A stretch of 8,372 nt of DNA, taken from contig SKYZ01000338.1 in the NCBI GenBank assembly GCA_007127625.1, positions 1 through 8,372 on the forward strand. The letters are read 5' to 3'. Position numbers and translations under genes: made by a program. Source of the DNA: Aquisalimonas sp. Its GTDB lineage: Bacteria; Pseudomonadota; Gammaproteobacteria; Nitrococcales; Aquisalimonadaceae. A model generated the notes under the pieces. It saw nothing but the letters and a program-made list of their open reading frames with translations, was not told where the DNA came from and searched no databases. Positions 1 to 6,450 of this stretch are shown piece by piece; the first letter of the stretch is position 1, and every line of letters starts with the position of its first letter.

Positions 1-1089
1 ATGCTCTGCCTCCAGTGCGACAGCGAACGCCGGGTCATGCGGGTGCTGCCGCCCAGCGGCACGGACCCGCGGCTCGCGGAACTGACCCTGCCGCTGGAGC
101 ACGGACGCAGCCTGATGGCGGAATGTCTTCTGGACGGCCAGCCGGTGCATACCCTGGACCCGGCGGTGGAGTCGCGGCTCAGTGTGGTGGATCGCCAGCT
201 CCAGGCCCAGTTGCCCGGCGATGGACTGCTCTGCCTGCCCATGGTCACGGACGCGGCAGCGGCGGGGGTACTGGTGCTGGGCATCCGCCATGATCAGGTC
301 TCGGCGCTCCTGGACGAATCCCCACTGCTGCTGGCCTTTGCCCGCGAGGCCGGGGATGCACTGCGCGCCGCGGACATCGAGCGCCGCCGGCGACAATCCG
401 CCGTCTCCGAAGGCGTCGCCACCGCGCGCATCGAGCACGACGATCTGGTGCGCGAGGCGAGTGAACCGCTGGCCATACTGCGCAACTACCTGGCAACGCT
501 GGAGACACACATCGAGCACGGTGACCCGGCGCGGGGGCAACTGCTGGCCCTGAACGAGGAGGCGGAGCGGCTGTCGCGGCTGCTGGCCGCCCACGACGAC
601 ACCTCCAGCGCCGCCCGCACCGGCTGCATCAACCAGCAGGTGCGGCGCGCCGTGCGCATCGCCGAGCGCAGCGGAGCGCTACCGGCCAATGCGCAGATCG
701 ACCTGCGCTTCAACCCGGACCTGGACGGGGAGACGTGCCCCTCCGGTCCGGAGACGCTGCAGCAGATCCTGTTCAACCTGCTGCGGCTGATGGGCGGACA
801 TCTCGGCGGCGGCGTCACGCTGACCGTGCGGACGACGGGTTTGGTGGAAACCTCCGGGCAGCGGTACATTGAGATTCTGCTGGAACACGATGGACCGGAT
901 GTGCCCGCAGGGGTGCGGCGGCATCTGGTGGCGGGGCGTGCGCCGGGGGGCGATGCCCACGGCGCCGACACCGAGGGACTGAACGTGGCCGCGACCCTGC
1001 TGCGGGATGCAGGCGGGCTGCTGACGTACCGATGGATCAAGGGCGAGGGAGCGCGCATGCAGATAATGGTGCCTCCGGGATCCGCCTGA
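1..1089 (+). CDS. GAF domain / degenerate histidine kinase-like protein (5' partial)
   Basis: Probable cytoplasmic signalling protein, seen from the middle of its sensor domain to its TGA stop; numbering is from the first base of the window. Residues about 1-97 look like the latter part of a GAF domain, whose first helix is missing, so the gene very likely starts upstream even though the first codon is ATG. Residues about 145-200 match a dimerisation/phospho-acceptor helix pair and about 245-358 an HATPase fold. Conserved residues are altered throughout. The HExxxPL motif reads REASEPL (R151 replaces His). The N-box NLLxNA reads NLLRLM (259-264). The G1 box DxGxG reads HDGPD (296-300), and GLGL reads GLNV (326-329). 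The fold seems kept while catalysis is probably lost. Proteins of this type often carry an N-terminal HDOD domain; that part would lie outside the window and is a guess. It precedes the GGDEF-EAL gene on the same strand and may be co-transcribed with it. Confidence 0.75.
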   Translation: MLCLQCDSERRVMRVLPPSGTDPRLAELTLPLEHGRSLMAECLLDGQPVHTLDPAVESRLSVVDRQLQAQLPGDGLLCLPMVTDAAAAGVLVLGIRHDQVSALLDESPLLLAFAREAGDALRAADIERRRRQSAVSEGVATARIEHDDLVREASEPLAILRNYLATLETHIEHGDPARGQLLALNEEAERLSRLLAAHDDTSSAARTGCINQQVRRAVRIAERSGALPANAQIDLRFNPDLDGETCPSGPETLQQILFNLLRLMGGHLGGGVTLTVRTTGLVETSGQRYIEILLEHDGPDVPAGVRRHLVAGRAPGGDAHGADTEGLNVAATLLRDAGGLLTYRWIKGEGARMQIMVPPGSA

Positions 1090-1109
1090 GCAAGCGGCTT
1101 GCGCGAGTC

Positions 1110-1134
1110 GTCGTCGGTGGCAGGCGGCGACGAC
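1110..1134 (+). other. Intercistronic GC hairpin
   Basis: GTCGTCG at 1110-1116 is the perfect inverse of CGACGAC at 1128-1134, giving a 7-bp stem and an 11-base loop. The left arm can also slip by three bases. A second tiny hairpin, GCAAG-CGG-CTTGC at 1090-1102, sits directly after the stop of the kinase-like gene. No T-run follows either one, so these are not convincing intrinsic terminators. They could mark an RNA processing site or attenuate readthrough into the GGDEF-EAL gene, or be chance in GC-rich DNA. I found no convincing promoter in the 1090-1198 gap, only a small A-rich patch near 1163-1172. Confidence 0.25.
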
Positions 1135-1198
1135 CGAAGTACCGCGGGCGGCGCCGGACGCAGAAAAGAATAACCTGGGCACGGGTGGGGTGGCTTCA

Positions 1199-3358
1199 AT
1201 GGCGGCCAATCAATCGCACGAACGCGTGCTGGCCATCGACGCGCAGCCGCGCATGCTGGCGAGCCTGCAAGCGCTCGCCGCAAGTCGTGCCTTGCCGCTG
1301 GACACGACGGATTCCCTTGGGGAAGCCCGCACCATGCTCGCCGGAGGCTGTCACGGCGTGGTGCTGCTGGATCCCGGAATGCCGGACGGTAACGGGGAGG
1401 GCCTGGAGCTGATTCGGGAACTGCGGGACGGCCCCGGGGACGTGGACGTGGTGGTATTCACCGCCGACCCGTCGTCCCTGGCCCCGGTGCAGGCCCTGCG
1501 CCACGGCGCTTCGGATTTCCTGCGCAAGCCCTGCAGCCCCGAAGAGCTGCTGGTCACGGTGCAGAACACCCTGGAACGACGCGATCTCAGCCGGCGCAAT
1601 CGCGAGATCAGCAGCCGTCTGCGGCGCTCGGAACGCCTCTACCAGTACATCGTCGACAGCTCGCCGGACCTGATCTACGTCCTGGACGACGAGGGGCGAT
1701 TCACCTTCGTCAATGACACCATCCAGCGGCTGCTGGGCTATCAGCCCGAGATGCTGCTGGGCCGCCATTTCAGCCAGATCATCACCCGCGCCGACCGCGC
1801 CCTGGCCCAGTGCTGCTTCAACGAGCGCCGCACCGGCGACCGTGCGACCCGGGGGCTGGAACTGCGTCTGCAGCCGGCCCGCGGCGGCAACCCGGTGTAC
1901 GTGGACCTCAATGCCATGGGCATGTACGGGGACGGCGACGGCGAACCCGCCGGGCACTTCCTGGGCACCTATGGCGTCGCCCGGGACGTCACCGAGCGCA
2001 AGCACGCCGAGGCCATCATCCGGCACCAGGCGCACCACGACATGCTCACCGGGCTGCCCAATCGGGTGCTGTTCCAGGACCGCCTGCGCCAGACCCTGGC
2101 CCAGGCCCGGCGCGCACAGACCTCCGCGGCAGTGCTGTTCCTGGATCTGGACCGATTCAAGATGGTGAACGACAGTCTCGGCCACTCCTTCGGTGACCGG
2201 CTGCTGGAGAACGTGGCACGACGGCTCCGGGAGTGCCTGCGCGAAGGCGACACGCTGGCGCGCATGGGCGGCGACGAGTTCACGATCCTGCTGCCCAAGC
2301 TGGAGCGCGAGGACTCGGCGGCGCGGGTGGCGGAGAAGTGCGTCACCGCCCTGGAACAGCCCTTCTCCCTGGACGAGCAGGAAATCTACCTGGGGGTGAG
2401 TATCGGCATCGCCGTTTATCCCCAGCACGGCGAGACCATGGAGAGTCTGGTCAAACATGCCGACGCCGCCATGTACCACGCCAAGGCGCAGGAGGCGGCG
2501 CACTTCGCGTTCTACGACGCCAACATGGGGTCGCGGCTGGATCACTACCTGAGCATGGAAACCGGCCTGCGCCGGGCTCTGGGCAACGATGAACTCAGCG
2601 TGGTCTATCAGCCCCAGGTGGATGCCAGCGACGGCCGGATCACCTGCCTGGAGGCGCTGTTGCGCTGGCAGCATCCGGAGCGCGGCGCCATTCCACCCAT
2701 GGACTTCATCCCGGTGGCGGAGCAGACGGGCCTGATCGTGCCCATCAGCCTTTGGCTCCTGCGCGAGGCCTGTCGCGAATGCCTGGCCCTGGGCGAACCC
2801 GGCGATCCGCCACGGCTGGCGGTCAATCTCTCCAGCCTGCAGGTGGAACAGCCCGATTTTGTCGACGGTGTCGTCGACGTACTCAACTCCACCGGCTTTC
2901 CTCCGGAGCGACTGGAGTTCGAGATCACCGAGCACTTGCTACTTCGCAACACCGACACAGTAGTGGACAAACTGCGGGAGCTCAGCGGGCGCGATATCAC
3001 CTTTGCCATCGACGACTTCGGCACCGGGTACTCCTCCCTGAGCTACCTGCAGCGCCTTCCCATCCACACCCTCAAGATCGATCAGTCGTTCATCCAGGGG
3101 CTGCAGAACGGTGGCGACGAGGCGACGCTGGTGCAGACCATCGTCGCCATGGCCCGGGGCCTGGGCCTCGCCGTGGTGGCCGAAGGGGTCGAGACCACCG
3201 AACAGATGCGCGTTCTGCAGTCCATGAACTGCCATTCCATGCAGGGCTACCTGTTCAGCAGGCCCCTTCCGGCCAGTGCCTTTGGTCACCTGGGTCAACA
3301 GGGTACGGGCACGCCCTGCCCGTCAACGACACAGGTCAACGCCGGATCTCGGCGGTAA
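1199..3358 (+). CDS. Receiver-PAS-GGDEF-EAL bifunctional cyclic-di-GMP protein
   Basis: A 719-residue response regulator predicted to make and/or degrade cyclic-di-GMP in the cytoplasm. I chose ATG 1199, which has a G-rich stretch (1183-1190) eight bases upstream; an in-frame GTG at 1190 would add three residues. The receiver (about 10-125) keeps the phospho-acceptor D58 (LLDPGMPD), T88 and K110, but the acidic pair reads DA (D14, A15) rather than DD/DE. A PAS domain spans about 144-267 and ends in the usual DVTERKHAE linker. In the GGDEF domain (about 280-440) the motif MGGDEF is intact at 356-361, with a full RxxD inhibitory site REGD at 348-351. In the EAL domain (about 455-700) the catalytic set is complete: EALLR (485-489), NLS (543-545), EITE (575-578), DDFGTGYSSL (605-614), KIDQSF (626-631), AEGVET (661-666) and QGY (682-684). 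There are no transmembrane segments. It is the likely partner of the kinase-like protein upstream. Which activity dominates cannot be read from sequence. Confidence 0.95.
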   Translation: MAANQSHERVLAIDAQPRMLASLQALAASRALPLDTTDSLGEARTMLAGGCHGVVLLDPGMPDGNGEGLELIRELRDGPGDVDVVVFTADPSSLAPVQALRHGASDFLRKPCSPEELLVTVQNTLERRDLSRRNREISSRLRRSERLYQYIVDSSPDLIYVLDDEGRFTFVNDTIQRLLGYQPEMLLGRHFSQIITRADRALAQCCFNERRTGDRATRGLELRLQPARGGNPVYVDLNAMGMYGDGDGEPAGHFLGTYGVARDVTERKHAEAIIRHQAHHDMLTGLPNRVLFQDRLRQTLAQARRAQTSAAVLFLDLDRFKMVNDSLGHSFGDRLLENVARRLRECLREGDTLARMGGDEFTILLPKLEREDSAARVAEKCVTALEQPFSLDEQEIYLGVSIGIAVYPQHGETMESLVKHADAAMYHAKAQEAAHFAFYDANMGSRLDHYLSMETGLRRALGNDELSVVYQPQVDASDGRITCLEALLRWQHPERGAIPPMDFIPVAEQTGLIVPISLWLLREACRECLALGEPGDPPRLAVNLSSLQVEQPDFVDGVVDVLNSTGFPPERLEFEITEHLLLRNTDTVVDKLRELSGRDITFAIDDFGTGYSSLSYLQRLPIHTLKIDQSFIQGLQNGGDEATLVQTIVAMARGLGLAVVAEGVETTEQMRVLQSMNCHSMQGYLFSRPLPASAFGHLGQQGTGTPCPSTTQVNAGSRR

Positions 3359-4796
3359 AGTTCAGCGTCGCTTCACCGCCGGCGGGGACATCCAGCGTCC
3401 AGCGTGCCACGCCGGCTTCCGGCCGGGTGTGATCCGCGGACTCCTCCAGCATGGTCCAGTCGCCAGGCAGGGTCTCCACCACGGTGACTTCCCGGTCCAC
3501 TTCGCCGGCGTTGCGCAGCCGGATCTCCCAGCCCTGCTCCTCGGTGCGCTCGTCCAGGCGACGAAAACGCGTCTGCCGCCGCTCCGCAGTAAGGTCGAAA
3601 GCGGCCCCAATGGTGATCTCCGCCTCCTCCCCGGACGGTGTGGGCCGCAACCGGTCCTCCCCTGCAAGCACGGGCTCGCCGTCGCTGTCCAGCTGATAGA
3701 CCCGCACACGGCCGCCGGGCAGCGGCTGGCCCAGCGCCGGCTCGTCGTTGACAAAGGTCAGATGCGCCGTGACGGGCTGGAAACTCCCCCGCCCCTGGCG
3801 ACCGAAGCCGATGCCCCCGCGCATCCGGTACTCCCGGGTCAGCGGCACCTCCTCGGCGCCGAGGAAGCGGACCTGCTGCTCGTCGTCGGGCTCCAGGGTC
3901 ACCGGGCTCTGCAACCGGAAGCGGTGCTGATCGGCAACCGCCTCCGCGTCACTCATCTGGTCATCCAGGGCACGGCTCGCCAGCCGCTCCGGGCGTGCCA
4001 TGGCATCGGCGGACGCCCCCGCCACCAGCCGCACGTCCGCGGCGCGGAAGGGGGTGCCGGTGCGATTGCGCAGCGTTGCCCAGGCATCCAGTCCCATGAC
4101 CTGCGTATCGGCACTGACGGTCATCACGTATCCCACCTGCCAGTCCAGGCCATCGGCCAGGTAACTGAAATCCAGCCGCTGCCGCCCGGGCAGTTCGGTG
4201 GTCAACATCAGATCCAGCGCGGGTGTCGCGGGCAGCGACGGGGGCAGTTCCCGGAACACCGGCCGCCAGGGACTGCCCGGCACAAGGGTTTCGATTCCGG
4301 TATCCCCCTGCACCACGGCCCGATCACCGTCCACGGCAAGCACCTGCACCGCCCGTTCGACGGTCCCGCCGTCGTCGGCATCGCGGACCAGGGTGATCTC
4401 GCGACCCGTGTGCGCCGCCAGCAGGCGCTCCGGAGTCAACTGCCCCTGGCGTAGACGGGTGCGCGCGATGCGCGGACTGCCCTCGCCAAGGACCATCAGT
4501 GTGTCGGCCTGCAGACTGCCCGGTACGCCGAACAGTCGCAGTTCCTGGTCACCACGCTGCAGCCCCACGCTGCGGCGCTCGGCGACCTGGGCAGGGCCCT
4601 GCTGGTAGAGCGTGAGAATCAACTCCTCACGATCCTCCGGGCCGGACTCGGCGCGGTCGGGATCGTCCAGCGGCTCGCCCTCGACACCGCGGACCTCCCA
4701 TGCCACCGGAGACGTCCGCACCGTCTCGGCCACCGCCGCGGCGGCGCCACCGGTCAGCATACCGGCAACGGCCATTAACAGAACCAGTCTCCCCAC
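3336..4796 (-). CDS. DUF4139 domain exported protein
   Basis: A 486-residue protein of the DUF4139 family, whose biochemical function is not known. The start is GTG 4796, because a strong Shine-Dalgarno AAAGGAGA lies six bases upstream; the reading frame stays open beyond it but has no comparable signal. The N-terminus is a typical Sec signal peptide: GRLVLLMAVAGML, then an alanine-rich stretch, with likely cleavage after AVA at residue 23. The mature protein is therefore probably periplasmic. The family signature lies in the second half, around W219 (LDWQVGYVM) and the following DAWATLRNRTGTPFRAADV-type strand, and runs to an Ig-like C-terminal end (TVVETLPGDWTML, LDVPAGGEATLNF). It contains no obvious catalytic motif and no lipobox. 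Its 3' end overlaps the tail of the GGDEF-EAL gene by 23 bases. It is divergent from the retropepsin-like gene, which is also exported, so a shared regulatory region is possible. The family call rests on recognised strand patterns, so moderate to good confidence. Confidence 0.85.
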   Translation of the reverse strand: MGRLVLLMAVAGMLTGGAAAAVAETVRTSPVAWEVRGVEGEPLDDPDRAESGPEDREELILTLYQQGPAQVAERRSVGLQRGDQELRLFGVPGSLQADTLMVLGEGSPRIARTRLRQGQLTPERLLAAHTGREITLVRDADDGGTVERAVQVLAVDGDRAVVQGDTGIETLVPGSPWRPVFRELPPSLPATPALDLMLTTELPGRQRLDFSYLADGLDWQVGYVMTVSADTQVMGLDAWATLRNRTGTPFRAADVRLVAGASADAMARPERLASRALDDQMSDAEAVADQHRFRLQSPVTLEPDDEQQVRFLGAEEVPLTREYRMRGGIGFGRQGRGSFQPVTAHLTFVNDEPALGQPLPGGRVRVYQLDSDGEPVLAGEDRLRPTPSGEEAEITIGAAFDLTAERRQTRFRRLDERTEEQGWEIRLRNAGEVDREVTVVETLPGDWTMLEESADHTRPEAGVARWTLDVPAGGEATLNFTAEIRR

Positions 4797-4802
4797 GAGT
4801 TG

Positions 4803-4810
4803 TCTCCTTT
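4803..4810 (-). promoter_or_regulatory. Ribosome binding site for the DUF4139 gene
   Basis: Read on the minus strand this is AAAGGAGA, a near-perfect anti-SD match six bases from GTG 4796. It decides the start in favour of GTG 4796, just before the signal peptide, over ATGs further upstream (4901) or downstream in the frame. Confidence 0.8.
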
Positions 4811-4834
4811 CACACGCGCCCTTGTCAGGGGGCA

Positions 4835-4863
4835 ATCGTTGACCTTTCGCCGGGGGCTTGCAA
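4835..4863 (-). promoter_or_regulatory. Possible promoter for the DUF4139 gene
   Basis: On the minus strand TTGCAA (4858-4863, four of six matches to the -35 consensus) is separated by 17 bases from AACGAT (4835-4840, three of six matches to the -10). Position relative to the RBS and start is plausible, but the match is weak and overlaps the candidate opposite-strand promoter. Confidence 0.25.
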
Positions 4864-4867
4864 GACT
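4839..4867 (+). promoter_or_regulatory. Possible promoter for the retropepsin-like gene
   Basis: TTGACC (4839-4844, five of six matches to the -35 consensus) is followed after 17 bases by AAGACT (4862-4867, three of six to the -10). A start of transcription near 4874 would leave a leader of about 27 bases before ATG 4901. The -10 is poor, so this is tentative. Confidence 0.35.
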
Positions 4868-4900
4868 CCGGCGCATTGCGGACACACGGATGACAGACCA

Positions 4901-5524
4901 ATGCACCACCCTCTCCGCCTCACACTTGCAGTCGTTCCGCTCGTCCTGCTCGCAGTGGCGGGGGATGCCATGGGCAAGAGCATCTTCGGCTGGATCGAAC
5001 GGGTCAAGCTGATGGACAGCGAGCTGGTCATGGAGGCGAAGCTCGACACCGGCGCCGACACGTCGTCCATCAACGCTCCGGCTCCGGAAGGGTTCGACAA
5101 GGATGGCGAGGAATGGGTTCGTTTCGAGATCACGGATGCAGACGGCGACAGCCACACCTTCGAGCGGCCGGTCGAGCGCACCGTGCGCATCCGCAGCGCC
5201 GCGGGCACCACGCGACGCTACGTGGTCCGGATGGACATGTGCCTGGGGCACATCCGCCGCACCGCGGAGATCAACCTGGCGGACCGGGAGGATCTGAGCT
5301 ACCAGATGCTGATCGGCCGCAACTTCATGGAAGGCCACGTGCTGGTGGACTCGGGCCCGAAATTCACCATGGACCCCTCCTGCCACGCCGAAGCGGCGGA
5401 CGTGGACGCCGCGGACCACGCTGACGACGACGAAGACAGCGAAGACAACGGTGACAACGAGGACGCCGATCAGGCGGCAGAGGACAACGACGACGAGACG
5501 GACGAGGACGACACGGACGACTGA
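4901..5524 (+). CDS. Exported retropepsin-like (RimB-type, 'ATP-dependent zinc protease') protein with acidic tail
   Basis: A 207-residue protein of the family first called putative ATP-dependent zinc protease and now regarded as retropepsin-like aspartic proteases (the RimB relatives, COG4067). The aspartic active-site signature is clear: LDTGADTSS with D49-T50-G51-A52. Further family hallmarks are the RSAAGTTRRYVV strand (98-109), LG at 115-116, and LIGRNFMEGHVLVD (137-150). Residues 1-24 form a signal peptide or membrane anchor (hydrophobic LTLAVVPLVLLAVA), so it should act outside the cytoplasm, unlike cytosolic RimB. From about residue 163 a 45-residue tail has 26 Asp/Glu and almost no hydrophobic side chains, which looks like a disordered halophile-type extension; the core domain would end near residue 160. 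Start ATG 4901 fits the signal peptide, but its SD is poor. It is divergent from the DUF4139 gene and convergent with mtfA. No RimK-type ligase gene, the usual partner, is visible in the window. Substrate unknown. Confidence 0.85.
   Translation: MHHPLRLTLAVVPLVLLAVAGDAMGKSIFGWIERVKLMDSELVMEAKLDTGADTSSINAPAPEGFDKDGEEWVRFEITDADGDSHTFERPVERTVRIRSAAGTTRRYVVRMDMCLGHIRRTAEINLADREDLSYQMLIGRNFMEGHVLVDSGPKFTMDPSCHAEAADVDAADHADDDEDSEDNGDNEDADQAAEDNDDETDEDDTDD
5396..5521 (+). repeat. Low-complexity GAC/GAG-rich tract encoding the acidic tail
   Basis: The last ~125 coding bases are built mainly from GAC, GAG, GAA, AAC and GCC codons, giving a quasi-repetitive purine-rich sequence with no exact long repeat unit. 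Such tracts can change length by slippage, so tail length may vary between strains. Within the window this is the only clearly biased stretch of coding sequence. Confidence 0.6.
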
Positions 5525-5525
5525 C

Positions 5526-5544
5526 CCCCGTCACGGCGACGGGG
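5526..5544. terminator. Hairpin between convergent genes, possible bidirectional terminator
   Basis: CCCCGTC (5526-5532) and GACGGGG (5538-5544) form a perfect 7-bp GC-rich stem with the 5-base loop ACGGC. It starts two bases after the stop of the retropepsin-like gene and lies 14 bases past the end of mtfA, the only gap between these convergent genes (34 bases). There is no T-run on either side, so classical intrinsic termination is uncertain. Confidence 0.4.
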
Positions 5545-5558
5545 ACAGGATACCGGAC

Positions 5559-6332
5559 TCAACCGCGGAGCAGCCGGTGCGCCGGATCCTGGCGAAAGTA
5601 CTGCCGCAACTGCTCGTACACCCCGGGCAGGGCGTCGCGCAGGCCGGCGGGCTGCTCGAAGAAGACCTCGCATGCCACCGCGAAGAACTCCCCGGGAGCT
5701 TCCGCGGCATAGGGATCCAGAAACGTCTCCCGGCCCTCCTCCACCGCCTGGCAAAGCCCGGCGTAGGCCTCACTGAAGGCGGCAGTCCAGGCCTGCAGGG
5801 ACATGTCCGCGGGCAGCGGCGGGTGACCGTTGGCATCGCCATTGACCATGTCCAGCTTGTGGCAGAGTTCGTGAATCACGACGTTGTAGCCGTCCAGGTC
5901 CAGGGATCGCTCCACGTCATCCCAGGAAAGCACCACCGGACCGCCTTCCCAGGCCTCGCCGGCCAGGGGGCTGACCTCCTCGTGGGCGACCCCGGCATCG
6001 TCGGTATAGGCGTGGCGGGCCAGGAACCCGCCGGGATACACCAGCACCGTGTGCCAGCCCCGGTACGCCGACAAGCCCAGGTTCAGCACTGGCAGGCATG
6101 CCAGCGCGGCAAGGCCGGCACGCATGGCGGCATCCATTTCCAGGCCATCCAGCGGCTGCAGACGCTTCTGGTGCAGGAACAGTGATGCCAGTTCCCGCAG
6201 TCGCTCGCGTTCCGCGGCCTCCAGACCGTCGAACTGCGGCAGACCGTCCATGAGTTCCTGCCACAGCACCGGGTCGATGCCTTCACGTTCCAGAATGCGC
6301 TCGCGCCGCCAGCGGCGCAGTCGGTCGAGCAT
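5559..6332 (-). CDS. mtfA: MtfA family zinc peptidase (Mlc titration factor A-like)
   Basis: A 257-residue cytosolic metallopeptidase of family M90. In E. coli, MtfA binds and titrates the glucose repressor Mlc and has peptidase activity; whether this organism has an Mlc target is unknown. The zinc-binding HEXXH is HELCH (H154, E155, H158) within NVVIHELCHKLDMVNGD, and the third ligand by comparison with E. coli MtfA should be E215 in EFFAVACEVFF. Family landmarks are in the expected order: HQKRLQPLDGLEMD (54-67), CLPVLNLGL (79-87), the VLVYPGGF strand (96-103), GGPVVLSWDDV (130-140), and RQDPAHRLL near the end. Length is close to the roughly 265 residues of the E. coli protein. I chose ATG 6332 because GGAG sits six bases upstream; ATG 6344 would add four residues but has a poor SD. 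It is divergent from the TraB-family gene. I found no clear promoter for it. Confidence 0.93.
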   Translation of the reverse strand: MLDRLRRWRRERILEREGIDPVLWQELMDGLPQFDGLEAAERERLRELASLFLHQKRLQPLDGLEMDAAMRAGLAALACLPVLNLGLSAYRGWHTVLVYPGGFLARHAYTDDAGVAHEEVSPLAGEAWEGGPVVLSWDDVERSLDLDGYNVVIHELCHKLDMVNGDANGHPPLPADMSLQAWTAAFSEAYAGLCQAVEEGRETFLDPYAAEAPGEFFAVACEVFFEQPAGLRDALPGVYEQLRQYFRQDPAHRLLRG

Positions 6333-6338
6333 GCCGCG

Positions 6339-6342
6339 CTCC
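6339..6342 (-). promoter_or_regulatory. Ribosome binding site deciding the mtfA start
   Basis: GGAG on the minus strand lies six bases before ATG 6332, whereas the alternative ATG 6344 overlaps this motif and has only a distant GGAA upstream. The signal favours the shorter protein. Confidence 0.55.
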
Positions 6343-6421
6343 ATATCTCAGGTTCCGGCCCAAGGGTACCCCTGCCCGTGTCCGCTGTCGCGCCCGTAAC
6401 TGTCGCCATCCGGCGTCTCCC

Positions 6422-6450
6422 TTGGGAAACACGCCGCGATCGTGGATAAT
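6422..6450 (+). promoter_or_regulatory. Sigma-70-type promoter of the TraB-family gene
   Basis: TTGGGA (6422-6427, four of six to TTGACA) and GATAAT (6445-6450, five of six to TATAAT) are separated by the ideal 17 bases. Transcription would start near 6457, leaving a leader of about 29 bases to ATG 6486. It is the best promoter-like match I found in the window, and the -10 overlaps an inverted repeat described separately. Confidence 0.55.

Noticed and set aside
486..1283. 265-codon minus-strand frame covering the end of the kinase-like gene and the following gap
   Set aside because: It has no family resemblance, is Arg/Ser/Pro/Ala rich, and runs across two real plus-strand genes.
1196..2935. 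579-codon open frame on the minus strand opposite the receiver-PAS-GGDEF-EAL gene
   Set aside because: It lies wholly antisense to a gene with full domain motifs. Its translation is rich in Gln, His, Gly and Val with no recognisable family, as expected for a shadow frame in GC-rich DNA.
3276..4454. 392-codon open frame on the plus strand opposite the DUF4139 gene
   Set aside because: It is antisense to a gene with a signal peptide, strong RBS and family motifs. The translation is low in recognisable structure and rich in Pro, Arg, Gly and His.
4901..5524. RimB-type protein as part of a cyclic-di-GMP/RimK ribosome-modification module with the nearby EAL protein
   Set aside because: The protein has a signal peptide, so it should not reach ribosomal protein S6; no rimK is present, and the EAL gene is separated by an opposite-strand gene.
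6359..6426. CCCAAGGG (6359-6366) and its inverse CCCTTGGG (6419-6426) 52 bases apart in the mtfA/traB-family gap
   Set aside because: Eight-base arms this far apart can arise by chance in GC-rich DNA, and the right arm merely contains the -35 box. I have no supporting evidence for a looped regulatory site.
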